From Lagopus muta (lineage: Eukaryota; Chordata; Aves; Galliformes; Phasianidae), in NCBI RefSeq assembly GCF_023343835.1, contig NC_064437.1:20207501-20271500 (forward strand): a stretch of DNA of 64,000 nucleotides, read 5' to 3'. The notes under the pieces were generated by a model. The model made no database searches and was not told the DNA's origin. It worked only from the letters and a program-made list of their open reading frames with translations. Positions 46,501-58,400 of the stretch are shown piece by piece; positions within the stretch are counted from its first letter, which is position 1, and each line of letters opens with the position of its first letter. A program made the translations under genes and the position numbers.

Positions 46501-49500
46501 GTCTCTTTAATCACTGAAGACATACTGACATGTTTCCCAGGGCCAACTCCCTCTTATAACCACTGACTATGTTTGTGGCTGCTTGCAGAACAGACAGGGT
46601 TGGTAATACAGAAGCCTTTTGTTTTTGCTCTGAGTCCCACTGATCTGCTAGGCTCTCTTTGTTCTTACTCGTCTCTTGTCTGTCTAGCCACACTTTTTCC
46701 TTGTTCAAGTTGAATAGTGCAGTAATGCTCTGTTTTCAAGTATTTGAATCAGTAATGTCAGGGGGAGCTGTTCCTCTGCAGCTTTAGTTTACTCTGAAGC
46801 AGAACAGAATGGGAATGAGAGCCATGGCTTTACTTCATTTCATGGAGTCCTCAAGAATGATGCAACATGTCTAGCATTTTTCCTTTTTATATTTAACGTG
46901 TTTGGCTGAATTGCAAATAATCTCAGAGGAGCTGTTGTTTCATATGCCTACTTAGATTTAATTTGCACAAAACTGTAAGGTAGGTAGAGGTGTTCTGGAG
47001 GCTGATGTGCTATAGGCAGAGTCCCCTGAAGGGGAAAAAAGAAAAAAAGCAAATTAGTCAAGAAAATGAACAAAATAATTTCTTTGCTCCTCTGTGTCGT
47101 GTTGTTTTCTGGCTTTATTTCTTCAAGAACGTCCTGGCAGTGAACCTGTCAGATAAATTCAGAACTATTTTATAATTGATTGGTATATTTTTGTTGTCTC
47201 TTAGTTTAGAACTGTTGGGAGGTTTCTTCCCCTTTGGCACAAACCTAAGCCACCACCTTTCCACAGCTCTTCTCAGTGCTCAGGTAATTGTTGTAGCCTT
47301 CTGGCTTCTTCATGACTGGCCTTTTACTGGAAGACTTCCTTAGCTGGAGCTTCTGTCTGCATTGTTACATGATGCTACATGTAACAGTCTAATTTGTGTG
47401 CATCTTACTAGTTACAACATGAAAACATATTGTTTTGGCAAGAAACTCTACAGAATGACCTTGTTTTAATGGATCCTGTGCTACAAAAAAAAAGGAAGTT
47501 GGAAAACTGGAAGTGGACACTTGCATGGCTTGAAATTGTTAATCATTTGGTTTAAACAAAACCAAACCAGAGCATTTTCATGTGGACTTTCTAAGTTTGT
47601 GTTTTATAAGACTGATGTGATTTTGCCAGTTTTTTCCCAACCTATCCTTACAGCCAAGTCAGCTGCTTTGTCTTAAGAATTAGCACAGATTTAATCCACT
47701 GGGTTGTTTAGCAGCTAGAATCCCCAAGTTCTTCGTGTGGATTTCATACAGCTTTTCCTAGAAGGAAAATACATGTCAGGGGAGACTTGAGCATACAGCA
47801 CAAAATTTGCCATTTGTATCAGAATTGTTTGGACTTACTTAACATCCAGAAGATTAGAATTTAATACCCAAAAAGGTTAGAAAATGTATGATGATCTAGC
47901 ATGCAAATGGCTGATGACAATTTTTTTTCAGGGTAACAACTAAAAATACATGAAATGCTACATTGTTTCTTATTTAGTGTAGATTGAATTTATTCTGAAA
48001 TTTAGAAGTATATTTTAAAACCCAAAATCTGAATTCTTCTGAACTAGACATTATTATGCTGGAATTTTTTACAGCCAAGTTACAAATCACAGAAAAAATA
48101 AGGTTTGCATGGCAAGTTCTTGGCAGATCTTTCTTGGAACAGCACAAACAAAACTGCTTAACAAGGAGGCATTCATTATTTCTGTCTTGCTACCCTCTGG
48201 TATTAGAGTCACCAGCTGTAAGGTTACTGGCATTTTCTTTGAATCTTTCTAACAGAAAGCATAGGGAACCAGTCATTCAAGTGTGGTAGTGAGAGATAGG
48301 CTGCATTTGTTAAGCTTGCTTTCTTTTTTAATAGCTATTGTGCTTTATCAAGCTGAGCTAATGCATTGACTGTGTGTTCCCATAGTAAACAACATTTAGG
48401 AAACCTGCTAAATTTCAGAAGGATAAATCTGTTGTTTCATCTTTAGAGGTCTGTGATCATGGAACTCACAATTAAATAACAGGAAATTTGGTGCCATGAG
48501 GCATGGGAGGTAGTGTTGTCTGCTTAGTGCTTGTAACTGCTAGTGGATAAATACTGCAAATGGTTCATAGAAGAAAAAGCTTGAGAGGCTTAAAGGATTT
48601 TTATTTTCTTGAACATTTAGTGATATGTTCTCATCTCTTTGGGTTATCTGTAGTCTACATTTGCTGTATATACCAATAGTTATTTTCACTTACTCAGTTT
48701 TCAGGACCTCAGTTTGATCACAGCTGAACTTGCTGTTCTGGGTAGCCTTAAAGAACGTTATCCTTTATGCAATAAAAAATAATTGCACATACTGAGTTTA
48801 GGTATATCCCATAAGAGAAAAGTATTTCTGGTTTATCTATTCATATTTAATAATCTTCTTGCAGAGCTCTGTGATAACTACACTTGTGCAATAAATTAGT
48901 GCAATACACAGTATTGGGTACATTGCCATCCTCTGACTGATCAGAAGAGTCAAGCCATGTTCTGAGCGTCTTCCACTTTTAAGTGGGTGGGAGTTTTTAT
49001 GAACGTGGAGGTCATGGACTGGCAGCTGTTTTCAGATGAGTTACTTCTACTGCTTATGTTTGGTTTTGAGGGGATATTCTTAACTAATCTGCTTGTACCA
49101 GAAGTACTGATTTGGCTGGAATTGAACTTGGAGTGCAGTTGTTTTGTCTGAGCTGAGTTTCTTAGAAGAATGTAAATAAAAGCAACTGGAGAAACCTGTA
49201 ATTAGAGCCAAGCTTTGAAATGGTAAGAATTCAGAGGTGGACTGTTAAGGCCTAGAGCAAGGTTATTTTGGGATTTACAGAGTCTTGGTCATCTCCTTGT
49301 TTACCCAGTCCAACAGCCCTGATCCACAGGGCTTTGGTATTCATGGATTGGAGTATAGACTAAAGCTTTTCATTTTCTCCTGTACTTGGCACTTTATGCT
49401 AGGAGGAAGGTGTAACTTGAAGGCTTGCTATTTAGTCCTGTTATTCTGTCATTCTTAAATCTGTGCTTTTGTATCTCTGTAGGATGACTGTTGCATGTTT

Positions 49501-50030
49501 ATCTTCCAGTAGCATTTGCATGGGAGGGCAGCTCATTTTTGTCATGAGTGAATATTCAAGTGCAAGGATGAAGTTAATTAAAATATATGATCAGATTAAT
49601 AGTAAGTCATGAAGGCAGGGGAAAAAAAGCAAGTACTAGAATCTTAAGGTTATTTTCACAGATTTACATAAGTGATTTTTAACTCCATAAAATCTGAGCA
49701 GTGTACCAGTTTTGTAATGACTGGATTGTATCATTTTTATCCTACTGAAACATGTACAGAAAAATCAAGTAGTTCTCTTATAAAGAGCCAAAGGGCCAAA
49801 ACTGTACTTGAAGTTATGGTTAAATAGTATAGTATCTAATTTCTAGGATTAGCAGCACCATGTAATACTGTCTGTCCAGTGCACAATTGTTTCATTTCAA
49901 ATTTCAGTGCAGTAGCTTTCTATTGATAGTTTCTAGTTGAGTTAGCTGTTGTCCATGCTGATGCAGCCAGCATAAGCACTTCATTTTGACTAATAAACTG
50001 TGTTTATTGTTTGTTCTGACTAATAGGTCA

Positions 50031-50226
50031 GAAATGTAATTGTGCTACGACCAGATACAGATCACTTCTTTACCACTATGCTGTTTGCTACAGCTAATGA
50101 AAACCATGGCCTCCCAGGTGATGGAGGGGGAAAAAAAACAGAACTGTGGGCTGTAGCAAATGGTGGTACATTCTTTAGTGGGGAGGAACTGGCAGGAGAT
50201 TTTAGTCTCACATTTAGCTTTCCAGG
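50031..50226 (+). other. Candidate isolated exon or ancient coding fragment (unidentified)
   Basis: A pyrimidine-rich stretch ending CTAATAG is followed by an open stretch of about 66 codons that ends at a GTAAGT donor (50227). The frame starts immediately after an in-frame TAA TAG and has no ATG at its beginning. The translation is not low-complexity and contains segments such as LRPDTDHFFTTMLFATANE and ELWAVANGGTFF, but I do not recognise a family. It could be an exon of an unannotated transcript, a relic of a gene or transposon, or chance. Confidence 0.2.
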
Positions 50227-53200
50227 GTAAGTTTTGGACTTTATGAAAAAATAAAATTTGGGTTGGGGGGGGGGGAAGGAGCGTTAGGTGTAGCAGAAGT
50301 GAACAGTCATCTCATTCTTGTCTCTACCTAAGGAAAGCAAACAGGGAAGAAGTACTTCTAGAAGAGGAAAAGTAAATTTTCTGTATGCATTTTGGACATA
50401 AATGAAAGTTTTTTTTTTTTTAAGTATTGCCTTTTGAACTCTGATACATTTTTCTATTAGAACTTTGTGGACAAATGTTCCACTCAGTAATGAGGTATCT
50501 ACATTGCCTTACAGTGCTTGTGGAAAAGATGTTAGCTGAAGGTGTCACTTCATTTTGGTAAACTACATCACAATTTTTTTTATCCTCTATTTTGCATATC
50601 AGTCACATTCTTTTTTAGCATATGACAAAGATCTCTGCTAGGAAAATTAATACCAAATAAGTCACAGGACTGCAAAATGAATGTCAGAGCTTTGGAGTGA
50701 GTCAGTGGGGAAAAATTATCCATGAGTTTTATTTTTTTAGGTGATCTATTAAGAGTGTATTGAATACTTTGTGGACGGAATGACATTACAGGAATTTAGA
50801 ATTCTGTATGCTGAAATTTAGCCACTCAGAGCAGCAGGGAGGGCTGACATAAAGGAAGCTTTTGGGACTTGATTTGTGGAGCTGTGTAGCCACCAAGTCA
50901 GCCAATAGCAGCAAGTTTTGGAAGGCTCCTCTATTTTGCCGCAGCTTCCAGTGGCTTCTAAAGCCAGGAGTAGTAGCAAACACTGTCATCTGGTAAGCTG
51001 GAACTTTTAATTCCTCTTGTCTCTTGTGCATTCTCTTCTTCACGCATCCATTTGTGTGGGATCCTGTAAGGGGAAGAATGCAGACTTAATTTCAGTGGGA
51101 GTTTAATCTTGTTTTTGGAATGGTGCTCATCTCATGCAGCAATAAACCAGCCTTATTCATTGTTATGCGAGTCTAAATAGCAAAGTAGTAAGCAGCTTTC
51201 AAACGTAATGATTTGAGATCCTTACAGAAAGAGCAAGAGAATAATGTAAAAGGTGATTATTTTGGCTTTTGTGGAATACTTCTGTGGATCTGTATTAATG
51301 AAGCAGTGGCATCATGGAAAAATAACATTTTGGGCATGTAGTACCATAATTATAAAATAATTAATTAAAGAACTGTATTCTAATATTTGGATCTTGGACA
51401 TTAGTAGAGGAAAAATAATTGATCACAGGAAAAAAAACCAGCAAATGCAAATACCAGAAATAGGTGATATCCCTTTTTCTTTTCTGACATGGCACGGAAA
51501 GATGAAGACATTCTGCACCTGTAGGAATTTGGCACTTAATGCCAGAGCTCAGGATTGGATTTATTTGTGTTTTTTATAAACTAAAAACAACAAACAAACC
51601 CACAACTCAGTAATACTCTTTAAGCATTTAGGTTTACTTAGGTTTTTATTAATTCAAATTTTACCACAGATTTCTGCAGAGAGAAACATCAACCGATATC
51701 TTCTTGGAATGTGGCTCTCCAAAGAAAAAATGCTCGGGAAGCCCAAATAATTCAGTTGTCCAAGCCTTCTTTTGTTGATTATTTGCAACAACCTTAGGAG
51801 TTGCCTGTTTACTGCCTGGTCTCAGAATAAAAACAGCGTGTTCAATGTCTGTATGAAATCAAGACAATTGATATGAATGTTAGCAGAATTGACTAGTTAA
51901 GGATTAGCCACATTGTTTGTTTTTAGATTATCTGGATTTTTCCTGTGTGGTTCCTTTAAGGCTGTAATTCAGAAACCAGTGGAGTCACTCACTGTCATTG
52001 ACTGAGCGGTTTGTTTGAAGAACTGTTCTTCAAGTGAGCTTCAGCTTAGAGCTGCTGATTACTGCCTCACCTACAAATCTGCAAAGTGCCTTCCAAATCC
52101 TGAAATTTGAAAGAAACAGGAAGCTATTTAACTTTTTTGTAGCATCAGGTGGAGCAGGTATGGGGCCCATCTCCAAGTAAATGTGCTTTGATTTGTGTCA
52201 CCTGAATGGACAGACATCCTTCCTCCCTTCCCAACTAGCAGATATTTTGCTAACTCTACATATAGATGTGGTGAAGTGTTCTTTTACTCTTTTTAATTAT
52301 TATTTCAGCCAATTATTCTAAGTAACATGATAATAAATATATTGCTCTTTATGAATTATGACATTAACAACCACAGTTAAGGCCGTGGAATTCCTTATTT
52401 CAAAATAATGCTTCATATGAAGTAACTCGATGTGCATCCTGTAGCATGAAGAAAATCCCAATCTCTGATCTGTCATTTGGAGGCACGCTTGAATTCTCGG
52501 ACGTGTCAGTACTGACACTTGCCACTGGAGGGAGCGATGTGTTGGCTTCATTTCTACTCGAATTTGAGTCCACTGTGGGTACACAGCCAGCCTACACTGG
52601 GGGCTCACCCCACGTGGAAAATTCAGGCTTGACATGAGGATATTTTGCCTACGAAGGAAACTTAAAGCGCACTATACTGAAGCGTTTTGGACTCTTACCC
52701 TTTGGGATGTATTTGTTAATGAAACCCTCTGTGGAACCCAAGAAGCACAGACTGCCTGCAGGCTGTGTTGTAGTGCAGTGTAGCTAACAGGGCTCGCTCA
52801 GGCAGGTATCACTGCAGAGGGCTGAGCTGTGTCACTGCTGTCACATTGCTCTTCGGAATGCTTCTGATACCATCACTGATGTAGCATGCCTAACACTTGT
52901 TCCTTCTGAACAGGGATTTTGGTCTTCTGATTTAATCCAGTCTTGTGTCACTGAATTATTTACTGTTCACGAGTGAAGTGAAAAGTTGGTTCATGCTTCT
53001 GAAGGATGGCTGTGAGAGGTGGGGCAAAATAGCTGCTGGTAAACTGCAGGCAAGAATCCAAGGTGCTACACTTGTTTTTGGTGGGTTTGATACAGACGCC
53101 ATGGATCAGCATGGGACCGCGTTTCTTGTATCATTTAAAATAGATCAAGAAGTGGAGGACTTCAATATCAACAATAACACTTTCATGTTAATAATGACTA

Positions 53201-53451
53201 TTAATGATCATATTACCAATTATAATTAGCAATACTCGAGTATTAATAATTTGAGTGGAATTAACTTCAATATTATTTTATTGCTAATACCTTCGTTAAT
53301 CTAACAGAAGTGGGTATAAATTTAATAGCTGAAATTACTTGTCGAGGTGAATGTTAGTATGCAGTAATTCTTTTGTGCATGTGTGTTTGTGTGCACTGCT
53401 GCATTCAGTGATATTACAAAATCCAACTAAGTTTCTGCATCTGCGAAGTGA

Positions 53452-53457
<6 letters not shown>

Positions 53458-53483
<26 letters not shown>
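53458..53483. repeat. Poly-A tract
   Basis: Twenty-six As just upstream of the DDX59 CpG island. Confidence 0.9.
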
Positions 53484-53485
<2 letters not shown>

Positions 53486-53559
53486 GTCAGTGCCTAACAA
53501 GGAAGTGTTAATTACTAGCCATTACTAATGGGCTCAGTATTGGAGGAGGAAGGTACAAT

Positions 53560-54515
53560 CTGTTCCGGAGGACGGGCAGTGCCTTCATACCGCAGCAGCC
53601 TTGGCGCTTTCAGCATCTTTCCCACGCACCGCCTTATTTGTGGTCTTAGGGAGTACTTTTAGACTGAGAGTACTCCGGTGGTGTGGCTTGTGCTGAAGAC
53701 CAGGAGCGGGGCACACAGCGAACGGGGTCCCGCAGGGCGCCGGTGCCGCTGGCCGTGGCTGCAGCTCGCCTCCTGCCGGTGACGCGCGCCCTCGGTAAGG
53801 CAGGGAGCGGCTGCGGGATACCCGGCCTGCTCTGCCGCACGCATCCGTGCCGCGGGGCAGCTTCCCGGCAGCGGCGTCACGCCGTACCGCGTGGCGGGGG
53901 ACGGCTTGAGGCGGCGTCTGAAAGTTAATTCTGCCCTTTTGCGAAATGTGACACGTTCTGGTCTTCTCCACGGCGATATTAAAGCAGTGTGAATGGTTTA
54001 GGATCCACGGCGTGCCTTTTGCTTACTGGCATAGAAGTAATTTCCCGGATTGCTGCCCTTGCGTGTGCTGGACATGGGTAAATACGCGAGTTAGGAATGT
54101 AACTAGCATGCCCCACGCCTCCATTAGGTGCAGTAATAGCATGTTGTCTCGCGTGTGCCAGTCCTTGCTGTGTGCTCGGGGCGTAAAGCGCCGCTGGCAC
54201 GCCACCGCACGGCTCGGCCCTCCGGAACGAAGCAGGCGGCGAGGCGGCACCGGCTCCACGCGGCCATCCGTTTCCGGGCCTCGGGCTCGGCTCCTCCAGG
54301 CGAGGGGAACCCGGCCGCCCCCCTTTCTCTCGCCGCGCACCGCCGCACGTCCGAAGCTCCCCGTCTCTCTTCCCCTCAACCCGTCCCGTGCCGCCATTTT
54401 GAAAGCGGGGCAGTGAGCTGGAGCCTCCCGGGCCCGAGGGGGGGGGCGGCGGCGGAGGCGAGCCGGGCGGTCCGAGCGCCGCTGGCCTGCGGCGGCATTG
54501 CTAACCGAGGTGATT
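53560..54515 (+). promoter_or_regulatory. DDX59 CpG-island promoter and inferred first exon
   Basis: Two GC-rich, CpG-dense blocks (about 53.57-53.93 kb and 54.17-54.51 kb) are separated by a less GC-rich gap. GCCGCCATTTTG at 54390-54401 is a YY1-like element of the kind found at many TATA-less starts. A non-coding first exon probably ends at the AACCGAG/GTGATT donor at 54510. A second donor-like CCTCG/GTAAGG at 53795 in the left block could end an alternative first exon. Start sites cannot be fixed from sequence. Confidence 0.65.
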
Positions 54516-54621
54516 TTGGAAAGGGGCAGCTTCCGTGTCTTTATTAGGGGTGGGTTTCCGGGTTGGAAATTTCCTCGGCTCTGTACTGTTCTCTAATGGC
54601 TGTTTCTTTTCTGCTGTACAG

Positions 54622-55435
54622 AAGCATGTTTTTACCAAGGTCTGTTAAAGTCAAGAGGAGTGCTGATGAGGACAGAAGCTGTACGGCCAAGAAAAATAAA
54701 TTGTCTTCTGGAGGGTCTTCCTTAAAGTTCCAAGATGATAAATCAGCTAGAACAGAAACTTCCACTTCAAAACGTGATTCGGATGAAGCTGTGCAATGCG
54801 CAGAGCCCATCGCTATTCCTTCTGATCTTGGTGTTCCTGACCCATCTTTAGGAAAAGACGAGCAAAGTACCACTGACGATAGCTCTTCAGAAGAACCCAT
54901 AAAGTCCTTTAGCAAATCTCAGCGTTGGGCAGAACCTGGAGAACCTGTGTGTGTTGTCTGTGGTCGCTACGGAGAGTATATATGTGATAAAACAGATGAA
55001 GATGTTTGTAGCTTGGAATGTAAAGCTAAACACCTTCTACAAATTCAAGAAAAGGAGGAAAAGCTAAAATCTGATCACCTCGCACAAGGAGGATCTCAAG
55101 AAGAAACTCACCTCCTTAATACACCTTATTTCTATAAAGATCACTCCTTTATTTTAGGTTTGCAAGATGAGCAGGTTGAGAACCTTAAACTGCAGTTAGG
55201 TATCGCAATCCAGGGCCAGCAAGTTCCAAGACCTATTATAGAGTTTGAACACTGTGGTTTTCCTGACACTTTAAACAGTAATTTAAAGAATTCTGGCTAT
55301 GAAGTCCCAACTCCCATCCAAATGCAAATGATCCCTGTTGGACTGTTAGGGAGGGATATTTTGGCTAGTGCAGACACAGGCTCAGGAAAAACAGCAGCCT
55401 TCCTACTCCCTGTTATTATGAAGGTTTTGAACGAG
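54622..55435 (+). CDS. DDX59: DDX59 first coding exon (start codon, zinc finger, Q motif, Walker A)
   Basis: The acceptor TGTACAG at 54621 leaves four untranslated bases before the ATG at 54626. The exon encodes residues 1-270 and ends AACGAG before GTAATG. Intron frame is open for 21 codons upstream, which is not coding. Confidence 0.93.
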
Positions 55436-58400
55436 GTAATGAAATCGTGTTTGTTTTGAGGAAGTGATATGCTACTTTGTCGTCAAGATTTTCAGTGTAA
55501 TTGAGAATGCAATTGCAGTCTTCTTTATTTTAAGTCATTTATTTATTTGATTGAACATTGGTTCTTTGTGGGGGAGGCCTGTTGATTATTTTGCACTTTC
55601 AATGCTAAATCATCTCCATTAGTATTATATAATACACGTTTTTTATTAAGAAAGGTAGCTAAGTTCTGAGGTAAACTTCCTACATGACTTAGAAAATGAT
55701 TTCACGTGTTTTGCAAGTAGTAGTTGCTAGATCTTGTTGCATCAGGTGGTTGAAAGATTTTTGACATTGGTATGATTTCCTGGGGTAATTTCAGTTGAGA
55801 TATGGTTGGCTGACCATCAAACAACTACAGGAGTTTCAGAGGTTGTACGATTCTGCAAATCTTGTTGCTATACAAGCAGCTTCTTGCAGTGTGAGTGGGG
55901 AGAAAGCAGTTAAGAAAATCTTTGCTTCAGGAGGATGTGAATGTATGGTGAGAAATAATGGCAAATAGTATTCTATGCCTTGTGCATCAGCTCTATATTG
56001 CTTTAGTGGCTATAATCAAGAAGATTTTGAAATTTGAAAATTTCAGATCTGATTGATCCATGTGATATTTTACACGGTTTATGTGTCTTTCCTATAGAGA
56101 GATAGATATGTGTATATGTATTTCAACTTAATAGTCTAAAGATTATTTAAGTATCTCTTTATCTTCCAAATACTGTATCACGGGGGTTGGTTATACAGGA
56201 GCATTATAGAGGAGCAGTGCTATTACACTCTGTTGTCTCTTCTGTCTGGTTATTCTCAAAGTCTGCAAGGCAGTTGTATGTGTATAGTAATGTGTACAGA
56301 ATCAGAGTCTCAATGAATATTATTTCATTACATAAACTCTTTTGTTTTCTATCCTAAGGATACTTTACCAATTAACTTATATGTAAAAAGTATTTTGTTT
56401 AAAATAATTTTCATTTTAATGTAACAGAGAAATGATACATTAAGAATGTAAGGGAAATGTGGTTATAAGATAATGTTTGACATTTCCTGGCTTAGATACT
56501 TCTAATTGTGGTGGTAAGTTTTCAGTTGTTTTCATTTTGGCAAGTGTTCAACTTAACCATGTCCTTCTGGACTATGTAATTCCCCTGAAGATACAGTGGG
56601 AAAGGAACCATTTCCTGGTGTTGGTCATTTGTAAATATTCCAGTTAAAGAACAGAAAGAAACAGATACTATCCAAAATAACTATTATGTGAAATTGCAGT
56701 ATAGGTATCAGTATGTGTGAGAACTGTGTTTATTTGATGAAGGATGTACTCAGTGATCTGTGATTAATATTAGTGAAATAGTGCACCTTGGAGCTAGACC
56801 GTAATTCTACCTTTTTTTTTTTCCTCATTTTCCTGTTGTACTTTATATTCTTTTTACTTCATTACTATGTATTAATTGTGCTTGAGAAACTGTTTTCTGA
56901 GAGGAATTGCTGTACTGTAATTTTGTGTTTTCTAGATTTGCAGGAGGAGGTGATAATTTGAAGATCCTTAAATAGGGAACAAAAAGATGTTTGAAGACAG
57001 TAGCAATTTTGTATTTAGTCTCTGGCTGATTATAAGTGGGTGAGAGGGGTTATTGATTTTGTTTTGAAGTTTTCTGTGAGATGTTTTTGCTGTGTGGGTG
57101 TCCTATCAGTATTTGTCCTCTCTGTCTAATACTTATTGATTTGCTTAGTCCCAATGGTGTTTAAAATGATAAGGAGAAATATTGAGTTCCTGTGATATCA
57201 AGACTTCTAAAATGTTTGTAATCTCTCTGGATTTAGCTAGCATCCTGTGTTTTGAGTTCGTGTGGAATTTGAATTCTTTTGTAATTTCAGTTGCAATAAC
57301 TAAAACACAAAAAATAACAAAACAAAGCACTGCTTGGATTCCTTTCTGGGCCTTTTTTTCTTTTTTCTTTTTTTTCTTTGTCAGGAATCTTTTTTTCTAC
57401 CTTCCTGCTTCAGATAGAAAAGGCATTAGCAGTCTAACTGTATCCACAGTAGCTGCGCTACATCTTTTGTATTTCAGTATTGGGATAGTTAGTCTTGAAA
57501 GCTTTTTACCTAAACAATGAAGCAGTTCTGTGTTCAACGGATTTCTTACCTCCCCTTTCTCTGTAGACAGAAACACCGTCAGCCCTTATTTTGGCACCAA
57601 CAAGAGAGTTAGCAATTCAGATAGAAAGACAAGCTAAAGAACTCATGGCTGGTTTACCAAACATGAGAACAGTTCTCCTGGTAGGAGGTTTACCATTGCC
57701 ACCACAGCTTCATCGTCTCAAGCAAAGTGTCAAGGTAAGGACTGCAGTGTGCAAAGGTGCTGTGGAGGGTTGTGTTTTCACAGCATTTGCAGAAAAGAAA
57801 AATGTGACTGTTGATGTAGCTGTATATGCACAGATGCAGAGTTTTTCCTGAGTATGTGTAAGCTACTGAAATAACTGTTAGCTTTTGAAAATTTTATAAT
57901 AGTATAAAGTAATAATTCTTTACATTTTACTTCTGATTGAATGTAGTAAAGATAGTTGTTGTTTTGGAAAGGATCACACATAATATTGCTATTTTCAATT
58001 AGTGAAACATGCCATTTTTGTAGACAGAGTTGTAGGTAAGGTCAAAAATAGTTCTTTTTTTTTTTTTAATGCAGATTAGATTACACTGCTGGTATTTAGA
58101 TGTTTCCATTAGAGTACTAAGAAACCCATTTCCTTTTGAGACTTCATAATTAAATTACCTAGAAAAACTTAGAGGTTTATTTGAACATAAGTAGCTTCAG
58201 TAATTATCATCATTCTCACCTCAGTGCTGTAACTTCATAGTTTTTTCCAGTTTTTTTTCTCTCCTTTAACAGATTTTTCCTTTTGTCTTTTGTCAGGTTG
58301 TAATAGCAACACCTGGAAGACTTCTAGAGATTGTAAGGCAAAATTCTGTACAACTGCATGGCATAAAAATCATAGTAGTGGATGAAGTAAGTTTGTTAAT

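Larger units (their letters stand above)
39571..53560. other. Intergenic region between CAMSAP2 and DDX59
   Basis: Fourteen kb of AT-rich DNA between two divergent CpG-island genes. It holds one interspersed repeat copy (about 42.16-42.31 kb), poly-T and poly-A tracts, a G-run near 50263-50275 and a possible isolated exon at 50031-50226. I recognise no protein-coding gene. A divergent non-coding transcript from either promoter is possible, but nothing in the sequence proves one. Confidence 0.6.

Noticed and set aside
52945..53229. Open frame of 94 codons upstream of DDX59
   Set aside because: No family recognised, no splice context and an AT-rich, Asn/Ile-rich end; most likely chance.
54563..54625. 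Upstream ATG giving DDX59 a 21-residue N-terminal extension
   Set aside because: It lies before the acceptor AG at 54620-54621 and reads intron sequence; the conserved protein start is the ATG at 54626.
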